From NCBI GenBank assembly GCA_014338405.1, contig JTDE01000267.1, positions 66,928 to 130,927 on the forward strand: a DNA stretch of 64,000 nt, in the 5' to 3' direction. A model generated the notes under the pieces. It was not told where the DNA came from, did no database searches, and worked only from the letters and a program-made list of their open reading frames with translations. Position 1 is the first letter of the stretch; each line of letters starts with the position of its first letter. Shown here piece after piece: positions 10,699 to 23,987 of the stretch. A program made the position numbers and the translations under genes. Source of the stretch: Paragonimus skrjabini miyazakii. Lineage: Eukaryota; Platyhelminthes; Trematoda; Plagiorchiida; Troglotrematidae.

Positions 10699-12919
10699 TC
10701 CAGAACTCTTATTGAAATAGAGATAATCAGCGTTCGTTTGCTGACCTCAATGAAGTGCTACGTCATAAACATTACCATACGACTGCGTCATATGTTCGGC
10801 ATTGGTGGTCATCTGTAACTCAGGGAAGTGTTTTATGTAACGGAATGATAAGTAATGGACATCCGCAAGTTTAAGGATTGGTTTTCGAAGAATATATATT
10901 GGTTCAAAAACCTGAGTGGATTAGTGACACGGAAATGCGAGTGTACCACATCACGCATCCCAAAATCATGGTCCACTTGTGAATACATGGAATAAAGTTT
11001 ACAAGCCTACAAGGGTTGCACACGTGTGGATCACATCCACTTCCGTCGTATACTTGTAAGAGTGGTATTGATTCAGCTATAACAAACTAATTAAATACAA
11101 CTAAATTACATTTCATCTATCGAATGTGAAAGTCAACAACTTAGACCGAGTATATGGGTACGTTAAGGATAATGCCACACAATCAGGTTAAAGTAAATGA
11201 GTCTGTCACAGCAGTGGACTGGCTGTTGATGACCATTGAACGGCGAGTTAGACCGGAAGATATCAGAATCCCAAACCAAATCCCAACGAATGGGGGACGC
11301 CATAATTTCTCACCTAAACCCAGTATAGTATACAATGGCTCAGTACGACAGGGTAGCGCAAACAAACTCGAGATGTTTGTATTTAATAAAAAGTTTATAC
11401 CGGAAGACATATGGCAGTGAACACACTGATGGAGCCGAATTACTAATTCAGTTTAGTACCAAGTAGTAACGACCCTCAGCGCGTCAAAGGTGGCAACCAA
11501 TCTGCACAATCCTCATCGTCATTGACCCATAGTCACAGTTGATTTTCTCCTCAAACGTCAGAATCACATTGTAACTGTATAGTTACAGTGCTAATGACGG
11601 TGAATTAAATGCACAAGTGTAGGGAACTTAAGTTGACCAGTCGTGTGGTAAATTTTGAAAAATTATTCAGAAACAGTGCATGAAGACTGTCTTTATCCCA
11701 TAGACTAGTGATGTTCACTATCTCCGAGTAACTGGGCAGGAATGAATGTTAATGGAGGAAGGTGTCACAAGTGTAAGATGGGTATACATTATGGCCAGTT
11801 CATAAGGTTTCCCGTGATACTTGAATCATTTTTTGGGTTTGAGTGAGGAATTCATTGAAATGAACAAATGACGAACTAGATAGCACACACGTTATGTGAC
11901 GTTGACCGTATGGGGAAGCCATCCACCCATTCCATCCAGCGTGGCCTCTTGCAATTTCAATTCACAAGTGAAGATGGTCTGTTCATTTCTCTTAGTCCTC
12001 CAAATAAATATCATACATGGATAAACTTTTCGCTTTCTGGTACTGTTTAAATAGCCCAATGAGGCGGAACATATGGGTTTCTAACCAACAAAGCCCTGTG
12101 AGACACAAATCTATATTTATCTGTCTAATCTTTCCTATCTTTTTGAAGAACTGACCGAGCACAACATTGTTTGACGTATGATAATAATTTTTACACGTAT
12201 ATCTGGCTTAGCACTGCGACTAAACATGGGTGCCCCTCCGTACAGTCGTGTTCTTACTTTTGATAAAACGGTCAGTCTGAGGGTATGTGAAGTATTAATC
12301 GTTATGAGTCGGTTTGAATTAAATGACGATTTCAATAATATTTTCGTGTTAATCTCTTATAGAATATTGGGCATTGCCACTAATCCCTAACTGTTAACAT
12401 TATCGTTTTACAGTCGTTCTAGATGTGTTCTTTAGCCCCCAAACTTTCCAGCACGAAAATTGTCACGGTTTTTCAAGCAACTTCTGTGGTCAGTGTTCTT
12501 TATAGGAAAATCGTTCATCCTTTTACGAGATGTACCGCTTTCAACATTGCAACTGAACACATACAATATAAGTTGGCCATCAAGGAGGATAAACTATTGT
12601 GAATTACGGCTTGGAATGATGACCTTTCTTCTCGGTATGTGCAACAGGTGGTTTTATGTGCACGTCAGGCGACCTTTGCAATTGTCTAAAAATGCATTCT
12701 ATTTGAATCGGACGAGGGACAATCTACTAAGGCACCTTGTATATCCATACTAACAAACGAGATATTTGATTAACACTGGCCACTAGATCGAACTTTAAGG
12801 CATCTCGATTAACATCTGCGAAATTCACTTTAGGATTAACCTTGTGATTGACCCATTGCTCTCAAAACTAGATGTTATTCAGCAGATAATGATTCGCTGG
12901 TGAATAATAAGAGATTCTG
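10699..12919. other. Non-coding stretch with short open frames
   Basis: AT-rich sequence. Open frames of 97 codons (plus, 12460-12753) and 88 codons (plus, 11154-11420) are present but resemble nothing I know and have no clear splice borders. No repeat was detected. Confidence 0.5.
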
Positions 12920-13182
12920 GTTTTCGTATACACTAAACATCACCCATAACCGATCGCTGTTGTAACATCCCCACAGACATTCCAGTTAGCCCTTCTCGAA
13001 AAGAAGCACTAGACAAGTTTCGCTCTCATTAGAGCTCATCATTAGTGCCTAACTTGCGACGGCCTGGACTAAAACTCCGGCCACGCTTTCATGAGGCAAC
13101 CTTGTTTACCACTGCGCCGTTGACCCCATATTAGGCACGACCAAAATATCACATGCGAACAATCAACCATTTTCGCTTGTGA
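12920..13182 (-). repeat. tRNA-derived SINE (family 1), near full length
   Basis: Minus-orientation copy. Reading the plus strand, the family tail comes first (actaaacatcacccataacc, then ccagttagcccttctcgaaa), then ctctcattagagctcatc, then the tRNA-like part (ctttcatgaggcaaccttg, accactgcgccgttgacc), and last the leader aggcacgacc ... ttcgcttgtgag. Order and spacing match 55961-56221. Confidence 0.8.
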
Positions 13183-16100
13183 GCAGTGATCAGATTGCCC
13201 GATCGCCTCGAGAGGAGACAGTAACTGTCGCGTTAGTTACGATCGATGACTCCTCGACTAGGACTGCTTTCCAAGTTGAAATCACAGAAATCAATAACTT
13301 GTTGAGCGGTATTTTACTTACTTATCACTGGATGCGAATTCTGTACACCCGGATTCAGATACTTCTTAACTTTTCCCTTCGCACCAAAATCTTACTGACA
13401 TGGATAAACGTTTTTAACAGGAGCAGATAATTAACTGGTGGGCAGTTTCATTAAGTACCTACAAACTATAGATTCACGAGAAAAGATTTCTTTATAGTTT
13501 TTCCCTAGTGTTACTATGAAGATTTACTTCTTGCATGTTCCGCCAAACCTATAAATGGTTAAAATCTCTTACCAACAAAGTACGACGCAAAGGTCGACGT
13601 TTTAAATAACTGAATCACTTTCATTCTGCTCTCGATGAATATAAACGTCTTTGTTCGCTATGGTTGGGTCACTCCAATTGTGAGTGTTTCCTTTACAGTT
13701 ACAACTAATCCCTGAACGGCCTTGTTTACACGAACAGTTCTGTATACCTTAGTGACGGGTATTGCGGTCAATAAGTGAGTGAGCTAGGCTTGACGTGACA
13801 GGAATGTCGTACAGTTTTGTCTCCGATTACGGACTGAGACCGCTTACCATGGAAAAGCGTTTTGTGTCGAATTCCAAGAAATCCGTTTCTTAAATGGAGA
13901 TATTTCAGAGTTCTTGCCGCTTAACAGCGCTTCTTACTGAGGAGTGCTTCTTGCTGAGAAAATTCTTTTCTCGGGGCACTATTGCATTTGATCGGATGTT
14001 AATTGACCCTTAACTTATTGCCGCATTCATAAGATTAAGTCATGTGAATGTGGATCTGTTCTATATTCCGAAGTTGAGGTAAAAAGCTACTATACACTTT
14101 GCAGTTCTAATAGTTATGCAACCTGTGACCAACTATCTTTTACGGTTAGTTTTACTCGGCTGCTGGGAAGATGGTGGCTGACTGATACACATTCCAATAC
14201 TTTAATTTTCATGTTTTTCACACTGATAATTGATGTAACAGGGGAGCATCCTATCAGATATCTGCATCATGAACGTTGAATTAAATATGACGGGTTAAGT
14301 ATACTTCTACTTTTATTTGACCTAGTTTGTTTATCCTTTCTTTCATTTCGTAAATGTTTTAAGAACACAGTAAGTATGATTTCACGGTAATGATTTTTTT
14401 TTCTTGCATTTTGCGCAACCTTCGTTTATCCAAACTTGTGAAGTTATGAAATCAATCATTTGCTAGTCGAAGCGAGGCAACTCCTCCACTATAACGTGGT
14501 TAGATCGCAATGCTCACATAGCCTAGCAATAGTGTTCTCATTCATCGACACACTCAAGCGCATTGACAACTAGAGAAGAAATCGCCATTTTTTGTCTCCC
14601 TAATTTTTGTGTTAAGCTGAGCGACAATTCGAAAATTTGTTGTTTTTTTTGCCCACCAAGTAAACCACGCTAATTTAATCACGAATTTTATACGAGTAAT
14701 TCGTCCGGGAGGATTTCTTTGTTTTTTTTAGAGGGGGTTGGGGGTAGTAATGCGATAATTGGGAAATCCATTTTTTTTTACTAAAACCAACTGATCGTGC
14801 CTATTTTGTCTACAGCGATGTGTTCCTCTTACATACATTAACCATTGCCAAAATAGTTGTCTAATGTTTGCTCAAACAATGTTTTTGCAAAAGAAATTGT
14901 TAAAAATGTTTTGATCAAATCTTTTGCAGAATGCGTATTTAATTTAAATTCGTTGATGACACAAATGTGTGTCAGAAAACGTGCACTGTCCGCAGTCAGC
15001 AAGCGCTTAATCGCGTTATTTTTGTATTAACCTCCTGTTCGTTTAATCGGATTATTACATCTCACAGAGATCCACGTTAGTTGAGCTTACTTGGAATGTC
15101 TTTCGGCTGAATGAACCATCTTTGTCACCGTATCTGCTCGTTTTTTGTTCTAGTTTTTCCGTTATCCATTCAGTGCTCAGATAGTTCATGTACCCTCCAC
15201 CATAGCACTTGCTTACTCTAGAAGCATATGCATTTCAAACTAGATGCTAGTTGTATTTGATCAGTCATTTGACCCCATTGTCCTATTCTAATACGTGAAT
15301 AAACTTCAGGATTTGACTGTTTTTCATTTGTCAGAGGGAATTTACAACTGCGCGTTAAGTTTCAAATTGTAAGTCGAAGAAAACTGCTTGATTTCTTAAT
15401 GGTTTGATTCGAGGAATGTGTAAACAGCACATTTGACATAAGCCGCCTAACTGCAGCAGATGCTTGAGAGATGTACAAGCACCTGTCGTCATCATTATCG
15501 AGAACCACATATAACTGATTCAAACCGTTGTCCGACTGCTACATTGAAGAGGAAATAAGCTGAACTTTGAAACCAAGAGAAAATGAATGGATGGAATCTA
15601 TTTATTCGGGACCTCTTTGATTAAACCCAAGCACTTAACATGTGGGCGCTAGCAACTCACAAGAGCTATCGAGTTGCAATTGAGAGTGAGGTGGCAGCCG
15701 CAAATAAGGCTTGCTTGCAGATTGCACTAGCTCGTCTCACATACAACGCAGACGCAACGACAACACTAATCTCAGTGGACCCGGTTTACCGCCTTGTCTT
15801 CTGTTGTCTTTAGCTAACGGCTGTGTCAGAAGTTAACTTGCCAGCTCATGAGGCTTTAGTAGTTAGCACCGTTTATCTGACACAAGTTGGCACTTGTAAA
15901 CTAGCAGTTTATGCCGGCCAGCTGCAACTCCAGCGGTGTTCCCTGTGGCAAACGACTAAACAGTATCCTTAGTATTTGATTCAACAATCCTGGTGTTTAA
16001 ACAAATGAGCCCTTTTGACTTTTGCTGTTGGATATCTGTTTCACAACCCTAAGGTTTCATATATATGATGTCTCGGTGCAAGCGATTGCATACAACTACC

Positions 16101-16210
16101 TGTGGTCGAATATGTGAAGACGGTCAACTTTATCTAATTTACAGTGGAGCAGCACCACTTCTATATATGTAATCCTTCAGTTTCACAAAGACGCCCCTTT
16201 GCCTCCAGGC
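13183..16210. other. Long non-coding stretch
   Basis: AT-rich sequence with several T-runs (for example near 14390, 14640 and 14765). The longest open frame is 83 codons (plus, 13179-13430), overlapping the SINE edge. No coding, RNA or mobile element signature was recognised. Confidence 0.5.
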
Positions 16211-16687
16211 CTATTTCACATTAACAAACACCGTCCCAGCCTTGAATATTCGAACATATTTTTCACATTCCGTATCATAAGCATTGCTTGTGCAACGTCC
16301 CACATACATTACATGGTCAACAACTTCTACAACATCAGTGGCTAATACCATAACATCATAAACAAGATAATATTGAGAAGGTGATGTACATTTATAGACT
16401 GCAAACCGCATTCCAAAATATTTCGTGAGGCAGGAGAAACTGAATAACATTGTATGTGCTATTTGAAAGGTGTGGAGTCGGAATACTTTGCCGCCACCAT
16501 TATCGAGGTTAGTCGGTTTTTCACCGATATCGACATTTTTTAAGTGTCGTTGATGGTTCTCTGTTATTTTATCGACGACAAAATCTAACGAAAATACCTC
16601 CGACGTACGCCTTCTGTTTGCCGTAGACACTGACCTGATTTGAAATATGAGGTTAGAGCACCGGCAACTTATTCGTTCGGAATACAC
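16211..16687 (-). CDS. Unidentified open frame of 158 codons, possible exon
   Basis: This is the longest open frame in the window that I cannot tie to a transposon. It opens directly after a possible splice acceptor (ttaaacacag, minus strand, ending near 16688) and ends in TAG. There is no ATG at its start (first codon GTG). The predicted product has a basic N-terminal third with several Ser/Thr and Arg residues, then a stretch rich in aromatic and valine residues (VMVLATDVVEVVDHVMYVG). I recognise no domain. A frame of this length can arise by chance in 64 kb of AT-rich DNA read in six frames, so it is only a candidate. Confidence 0.2.
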   Translation of the reverse strand: MYSERISCRCSNLIFQIRSVSTANRRRTSEVFSLDFVVDKITENHQRHLKNVDIGEKPTNLDNGGGKVFRLHTFQIAHTMLFSFSCLTKYFGMRFAVYKCTSPSQYYLVYDVMVLATDVVEVVDHVMYVGRCTSNAYDTECEKYVRIFKAGTVFVNVK

Positions 16688-17264
16688 CTGTGTTTAAGCG
16701 GTTCGGAAAGTACACATTGATCCAATAGCTTGGAATAGCTAAAACTGACATTTGTTAGGCAGTGCTAAAAGAATTGACGAAACTTAAAGTACGTTAAACC
16801 TACATTCCTGCATGACAAGTTCTTACATTTTCTTTCTCGATGCCTGCACAAACTTCAGTTTTGTTGTGATTATACACCTACTGGACAAAGCAAGATACAG
16901 CCTAGTTATGGCGGTGATACGGCAGGGGCAGAAAGCGTGCTACATTGGTCCTCAAACTAACGCGTGTTAAGTAGCTATGGAGCTACCAAACCGGATTGTT
17001 ATTTATATTTATCTTTTCATTCTGTCAACTGGACTACAAGAAAGTAGTTCCGGTTATACTTGACTGGGTGTGTATGTGCCTATGAATGTAGTTGTTGCAA
17101 TTCACGTCTACTCAACATGCTCAGTGCTCGAGATGTTGAAGACGAACGTTTCCTCTATGAGCATAACATCTAAAAATTTACGTAGACAGCACGTTACAAT
17201 AGCATCGGTCTGGGCACATTTCTGTGTAAGCATCGTTTACAGTATATGCCTAAAATTGTGCAAA
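16688..17264. other. Non-coding stretch, nothing recognised
   Basis: AT-rich spacer without recognisable motifs; only short frames. Confidence 0.5.
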
Positions 17265-17560
17265 AATGCACACTGCAGTTTAGAATTGACCCAGCTGCGA
17301 AAAGTCTGAGCTTCGGCCATACTCAAACAAAAGACAAAACAGGACGCACAAATGCGGCAAACGATCTACCACTTAAGCCACGAAGCCATACCAGGAGCAC
17401 AGAAACCTTACAGGTAAACTTATCCAATTCATTGTTTCATAGGGAATCCACCAAGTGATTCGGGGATTTGCTAAGACAGTAGAATTCCTGAAAAGTTCCC
17501 AGTGGGATCCATTAACGCCAGTGCTGAACACTGAAGTTTTATTACTGATAGGCAGTGTGG
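17265..17560 (-). repeat. tRNA-like repeat (family 2), copy 1
   Basis: On the minus strand a tRNA-like block reads GGCTTAAGTGGTAGATCG (box A-like, 17375-17358) and, about 30 bases on, GTTTGAGTATGGCC (degraded box B, 17327-17313). To the right on the plus strand lies a segment shared with the copy at 42190-42540: gaatccaccaagtgattcgg against gaaatccaccaaatgatttg, followed by a shared ccattaacgcca / ccaccaacgcca and a ttttatt run. The order is the same in both copies, so this is a dispersed repeat with a tRNA-derived part at one end. Confidence 0.65.
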
Positions 17561-17587
17561 AATATCAGATAATGTAGAAGAGATGCG

Positions 17588-17720
17588 ATTGCGAAAAATC
17601 TGGGCTTCGACTGGTCTCAACCCAGTGACTTTTTATTTAAGGTGCAATGGGGTTTCCTTGTTTCAGCATGCTGTTTCTCTCAGTAATTCGAGCCCAGTCG
17701 AAACTTAGGTTTTTCGCAAT
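17588..17720. repeat. Inverted repeat with arms of about 30 bp
   Basis: The left arm (17588-17614, ttgcgaaaaatctgggcttc and onward) pairs imperfectly with the right arm (17689-17720), whose reverse complement starts attgcgaaaaacctaagtttc. The loop is about 75 bp. The arm sequence also resembles 17291-17325 of the adjacent family 2 repeat, so the arms are probably two partial copies of that repeat's tRNA 3' end in opposite directions. Confidence 0.7.
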
Positions 17721-17722
17721 AA

Positions 17723-19168
17723 GTTTTCTTCCAAATTACTAAGTCTACCACTCTGCCTATCAGTAGGACAGTTGTCACAGTATACTTAGATGCTGTTATT
17801 TACGTTTCGTTATAACGTTTGCCAAAAACTGTGGATTTGGATGGCTGATTCACGGTATTTCCTTTAGCAAAGATGACTTCTGTAGGAGGCAAACTTTTTT
17901 CTTTGGGAATTTTTTTTCTTAGGCGAACTGGCCTTTTATACACGGTGGATGCAATCGACATGAGAATGATACGACAAGGAAAACTATTTTCCATCAACCT
18001 CAAATTGGACATACACTCACACTTACTGCTGGGGTCTCATGAAGAAAAGTCTTTATAACGCAAAGTACCCACAAGACATCATACTATCGAATAACCCTGG
18101 CTTGCGGCTGGTTGTGACTACTATGCAATTGTTGCTGATGGGTTTACACATACACGTAGAAGCCATACCAAAGACTAGTAATCGGTAAGCCATCCTAAAT
18201 TTGTTGCAGTGGCACACCACAGTCGGCAGTTTTCTGACACTCCCAGGCTACATACTTCCTGATGCGAAGTATACAACGACTAACTAGCTTTGGGTACAGC
18301 CGATAAAGATAGCCTGGGCTAACAGTAAGAAGGAAATTCATATGTTAAGGAACACCGTTCAGTTATGACACCATTTTAAGAGCACTGTTCAGTCATCCCT
18401 TTAAGTAACGGATTGGCACTGGTCTTGAAACGGTTCTAGGTTTAAAACTACGATCGATTTAGTCTCAAGTGAAATTTACCGTTTCATCGCAGATTAGATA
18501 TGACCCTGCCAGAACGATGCGTGAATGTTGCTCACGAACAGGTTCGTATGCTTCACTGACATTTTCTGGAATCATTAATCAAGCTTGCTGGGTCAGTTTG
18601 TCAAGACTGCCTTATACTGGTTCTTATTGAATGAGTTGCACAGTTTTAAAAGGTTTATTTTTTTCTATGAAGTTAACAGATGCAAAGTGGATTATGCCGT
18701 GCAATGTTGTGTCTTGCGTATAACGGCATCATTTAGAGCACTGTTCTTTGGGAGGCACAGCAGCGGTGACAGACAAACTTTTCGTGGAAATTCCGTGAGA
18801 AAATCTTTTAAATTTGGAAACTCCAGTTTTTGCCCTACACCTTTACGAAGAAAATGACCCGACATTAAGATCCACGTAAAGTCTCAGTAAAACTCTAACA
18901 TTGATTGGGTGACATTTATAGGCAATCGAGTTTACTTAATAAATTCATAGTATTTATGTTTTATTCAAACACAGATACCAACTTCTCGTGAACTTCTGAA
19001 CAGTGCTTTTAAATTATTCATAATTTACTTGTAATTTACCTGTATAACCAGTTTGGTAAATATAAGTTGGACATCAATAATAACTCGACAGCTTCATATT
19101 CTCGTAGATATTTTGAGCAACCATTTATGAAAAGAAGTGCTGTAATCGAGTCTGTGTCTTGTTAAGGC
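17723..19168. other. Non-coding stretch, nothing recognised
   Basis: AT-rich sequence with open frames up to 90 codons (plus, 18585-18857) lacking recognisable motifs. Confidence 0.5.
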
Positions 19169-19302
19169 AGATCAGTAATGCAGATCTTTGTCATGGTTAG
19201 GATTTGAACACTCGCCATGGTTCAGTTGAGTCACTAACCTCACGTTAGGCACGACCGAATTATCACGAGAAAATGCTCAGCGAAATTCGCTTGTGAGTAG
19301 TA
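19169..19302 (-). repeat. tRNA-derived SINE (family 1), head and leader only
   Basis: Plus-strand landmarks are a degraded box B (aggatttgaac), a box A region (ggttcagttgagtcactaac), ctcacgttaggcacgaccga, and the leader ending aaattcgcttgtgag. Sequence beyond box B (the tail) is missing. Confidence 0.65.
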
Positions 19303-22300
19303 CTCAGATCAGCCTGTCGTCTCGACAGAAGAGGTGTCAGGTGTTTTGTAAGCTGCAATCGATGATCCCACAACTTGGATTAATCTTCAAGTTGAAGTCA
19401 TAGAAAGAACTATACCTGGTGAACGATAGAAGGGATAAGCAGTATCAGCAGGTTATGATAAAAGCAAATTTTCGAAAGCAGTTGACCTAAAGTCCACGGG
19501 AATGAGAAAGCTGTAATCTTCTGTGACTTATGTTCAATTTATACTCCAAAATGTAGCTAAAAAGTTTAATGTGTTGACAGGGTGCATTCGCATATCAATA
19601 CAATTGGATGACCGAAATTGTTGAAGGACATTAGACTATAAAACTGCCAAAACGGTTCCAGGGTTATCTTCTCCGGACTGCGTCGTAAAGTTGTAAACGC
19701 ACGAACTTCTGATTTATTGCGCGCCCCTAATTATCCTCATTTTGACAGGGAATACCATTCTGTGAATAAATGACACAAGACTGAAGAGATATTTCTTAAT
19801 CTACTTTCAGGTTTTCCTTTAATTTGAAGTTATATGTTACCTAAATGTGATGCACCTGTAATCTAGCCCATTTCAACCGCATTCCAGCAAGTTATATTTG
19901 GTATCTCTACAGGTAGTCTATTGGAGTGACGTTTCGACTAATACTGTTTGTTTCTAGACTCCCTGTTACAGACTCGTTATAACCCTTAGAGGCTTTCAGA
20001 CTTTTTCCCACTTTCCCTCGGATTGCCTGATATAAAATTGGAGTTTGAATATGTGAATTAATTACACAAAATAACAAAGAATGCTTGGCCAGATATCGTT
20101 CTGCAAATGTCATTTAGCGTACCTTATGCGTCGTTTGAATGTGATGGTAAATACCTATATATTACATTCAAACCATCTGACAATATCATCAGAAGAATCG
20201 CTACTACAAATGTAGTGTAGAGTAGTGATACTTCTGACAGAATTCACAAGAAAATATAAGGGAACGAAGTCGGTACGGTTTTTGACCCAGCAGATGACTA
20301 ACCAAGGTCGGTATGTTTGATCAAGTACGTCATCCCAGACTAACTCACTGCAGCTGAGGAAAGCAGAGTTTCTTGAAAACTGTTTATTTACTCAAGAATC
20401 ACTAAAAATATTAAGAAAACAATGTTGTAAATGGTTTGGCTGTCTCTACAGTTAATTCAACCAATGCTATTCGTTTATCCACTCCAAACTCCAGTGCAAG
20501 ATTTATCCTGAGGATTTTGAAGCTGATTACGTACGTACATTAAGATGCGTTTTTCCACCGGCTTGATACAATGGCGTATATGTGTGTGAAGTAAAACAGT
20601 TGTTCGCAAGCTTCAACGCGAAGTGTGGTGCCTAGGGACGCGTTTTTGGTGTTAGAAAAATACTCGTAGATAGGGAATGTCTCCACACCTTCCTTCCATC
20701 CTGGTAAAGAATGAAGCTTTACAAATTCCTACCATTCATGAAGGCCGTAGCTTATCGACAGATTAATTTATTCTTAAATAACAATTCGCACTTACACCGC
20801 TCAGATTTTCAGTTCTCAACGGAGGGGTTTTTTCAGTCAAACGTCTTGTACACTTCTGTTCCGTTCAATCTGTTTGGCTGACGTTTTCAATGATGGAAAT
20901 TTGCTTGTGACTTCTGGTCTGTTAAGCTGATTTTGTTCAGTGATTAGTAGTTTTAACCTACATTTTCCGTGATCCACCCGCTGTCAGCTGTCATCCTATT
21001 CCACAGCCGCGTTGAGAAATTACACTGACTGTCGAAATAATCACGTCTCTGACCTGATCGCCTATTAGCTTGTGATCTGTGCATTCAGAATAGATCGGTT
21101 GTCACCATTACTCCGCACTGTTAGTAGCGCGGGTAGTTAGCCAATTGATGGGTGACGTTTCATCGTTTTTAATTTCTAATTATATATTATCTTCCAAAGT
21201 TAGCTGGTTGTTACATGCAGCTGCAATGATGCGGCCGAATCTTTCGTGGTATAAATCATGTTGTATGTCGCTACTCACATTATTTTCTAAATTACAGCAT
21301 ACGATGATCGAAGACGTCCTATAGTACCTTTGGACCGCAATCAACTCCACTGAAGTAACATTGTTTAAAACCCACCTTATATGAATTATTAACCACGGAG
21401 ATGTCGTGTTTTCTTTGTATCCGGTTGTCTCACCCCTTACTTATATTTGGTCAACAACTTTTTACTCTCCATTTGAACTTGTGTAACCGTACGATTATAA
21501 AATTGGAGTCTGTGGAAATCAGTACCGTTTACCAGAAATTCATGTTTAGTAAGCTATGCTTGGTGCAAGGACCATCCTTAAGTACATTAAAGTATGTCCG
21601 TTCTGCGTATAAAACACATATACCAATAAAAACTATGTGGGAGACAAATAGACAGGAACATTCTCCCGAAAAAAACATGAATGGATAGATGAGATAGTCA
21701 CTGCTGGGTGTTTGTCAGTATTTTGGTTTTGATAACTGGCTGTTCATCAACCTGTCTAAAGACGACCAAGTAAGATAGAAAATAATCTTTGTAAAATGCT
21801 TGTAACTTACCTTCTTCTGATTTTCACCAATTTGTATTGGAGTACTGTATTGTCCGGAGTTCATTAAATTTTTGGAAATTAAAATAAAACCCGTGATCCG
21901 GTTAGCGGGAATTAAACATAATGAATGTAGGGTTTCGATAAGTCATCATCGTGTCAGTACAGATATATGCGAAAATAAAAATGAACTGAGATGTCCAACT
22001 AAACAAAAGCAGTCTCGCTAATCAAGGGCTCAGTTTACCAAAGTCAGCTGTCTGTATGGCTGTGGATGAGAGAAAAACCATTCGAGGCCAGGGCAGTTGT
22101 CAGGACCGAACGAACTGCCTTTGGGAACAGGGTTTTTGATTACGTGCTTTGATAAGGGACAGTTCATCTGTCACCCAAATTCGCTGGCCTCCAAGTGATC
22201 GGCAGGAGCGTTGTGTCTTGATTGAAATTCACTCAGCGTGTACAGACGTGTCGATGATTGCTCTCGGCAAGGTGCGACAAGATTGCACTAGTGACTGACT

Positions 22301-22968
22301 GCCTGTGGTTAGATCCATCCTCTTCATTCCGTTCAACTAAATGTCAGATCGTTCAATCAACATATGATTGTGTATAACGATATCACGTGAATGAATCTAC
22401 AAACATCGACTGATCGTGGGCAATCATAGTGTCTTTGAGAATAATTCAAGCCTAGGTCTAAAGGATGCAGTCGGAAATGTTTGCTCCACTTACTCACTGG
22501 TTCATCTGTTTACTGGGTAAGTATCTTATGATAGATAGCTAACCATTCTGAATTCACTGATGAGTAGTAGGGAATTTTGGCTTTCCTACAGACTGAGCAT
22601 CACTCACAACAGACTAAAGGTTTATAAGTTCGGAGCCGAACTTAAAGTACGTTGGGTTAGTTGAATCAGTGACTTCTGTCGCTGAACTTCCATATCTGGT
22701 TCTTTGTTAGAAAAGCGTGGGCAGCAGAAATTAGGCTGGAATGACGGAATTTTAAGCAGCTGGCTATCAAGCTGAATACTTAAAAGTTACACACCTACCT
22801 GGAGGTAATATTGGGGACTTTGATTGCGGTCTATTTCTGCTCTAATAGAACGAAGGTTTAAGGTGCTTCTTTTTCTTTCGTCTGACTTCTGTTTTAAGTT
22901 GCAGCTCATACTGAGATAGCCCGTTTCCATTAAAAGATCACAAACTCTTGTTGCATTTTTCAGTGTAG
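19303..22968. other. Long non-coding stretch
   Basis: AT-rich sequence. A weak match to the outer edge of the SINE family 1 tail is visible at about 22550-22600 (gagcatcactcacaac). A GC-richer patch at 22050-22320 has no recognisable content. The longest open frame is 95 codons (plus, 21401-21688), unassigned. Confidence 0.5.
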
Positions 22969-23245
22969 GATAAATTGCGATATGTTCACTCGAGAGGCGC
23001 TGAGTTAGTTCGATATGATGCCAAAACAGAATGTAATCAGAGCAAAGTCGACAGTTTCGAACGGTTTTTCAAAACATCTGCGGACATTGCGCACCGTCAA
23101 TACAATCATACAAACGCATATCCACTAATTTGTGCCCGAAAGTATAGGTTCAGCCAATTGGACATATCAGTATGATTTCGGTTTACCTTATAACTGAATG
23201 GAACCTGAGATGAAGTATCAGAACCTTATATTCCTAATGTTCCAG

Positions 23246-23379
23246 GCCCACGAAACTTGCTTTAAACCACTAATACAGTTTCCATTGACACATAAACACA
23301 CGCCCCCGTTGAGTGACCAATTTGCGGTTAGGTTGCACACCATCTGCCAGCGGTCCGCTAAGGTTATGTTTCTTCAAGG
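23246..23379 (+). CDS. Possible internal exon, unidentified
   Basis: The segment is bounded by a good acceptor (ttcctaatgttccag, ending 23245) and a good donor (aagg|gtgagtg, GT at 23380), and one frame is open across it (44 codons plus 2 bases). The peptide includes ETCFKPLIQFPLTH and LHTICQRSAKVMFLQ, without stops, and looks protein-like, but I recognise no family. The open frame at 22975-23175 just upstream cannot be joined to it in frame through the obvious donor there. Without partners on either side this stays tentative. Confidence 0.25.
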
Positions 23380-23727
23380 GTGAGTGAAATATATCTTAGC
23401 AACCCGAATATTCGGACCAAGAGACATTGGGTACTCCTAATCCGACTGAAAGTTGTTAGTTGGGTTTTGTTAAAAGAAGCACATTTTCCCTTGCGGTAAG
23501 CATCCTGCTAACATATGTGCCGTTAAAAATTGCTTTCTGTTTTCCGAAAAGTTGATTTCATCGGTCACGCCTCACCTTGTCCGATTTTCACTAATCCTGG
23601 CTTATCGTATAGGCTCCGGTCGAATACAACAGTAATTCGGTGGGACGGTTGGGCCCTAGTGCTAAGAGCACAATTTGCTGGGGTCACACACGGGCTAATG
23701 CTCACGACTTGAGTTTCAACTGGCAAC

Positions 23728-23987
23728 CGAAACTAACAAACACGCACGGATTGAATTTGACTTGTATGGTAGAGCATGCTGCCATGTTGTCAGCGCCATT
23801 TTGCTTTCCATTTGTGTAAGTTGTGTGCATGGCTTACTAGGCCTCTGATTCATGCTTATTCATGACATTTCCTTTCACAGGATTATCGCTAGAATCCCTA
23901 GTTCAAAAGAACGCTGTCCACCGGTGACCCTGCATTGTCACGAGCGTAACGGATGATCAGGCAAAAATAGCCGGCTTGTATGTTACA
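23728..23987 (+). repeat. Interspersed repeat, copy 2 of a pair
   Basis: This is the counterpart of 10427-10698 (see there for landmarks), same orientation, with small indels. Just upstream, 23640-23725 has a tRNA-like look (gttgggccctagtgctaaga, then gagtttcaactgg), which could be the box A and box B of a tRNA head. Copy 1 does not clearly share that part, so it is only a hint that the repeat is SINE-like. Confidence 0.8.

Noticed and set aside
22969..23175. Open frame after a possible acceptor, candidate for an exon joined to 23246-23379
   Set aside because: The obvious donor (gaaa|gtatag) ends in a phase that would put a stop in the next segment, and the gap would make a very short intron.
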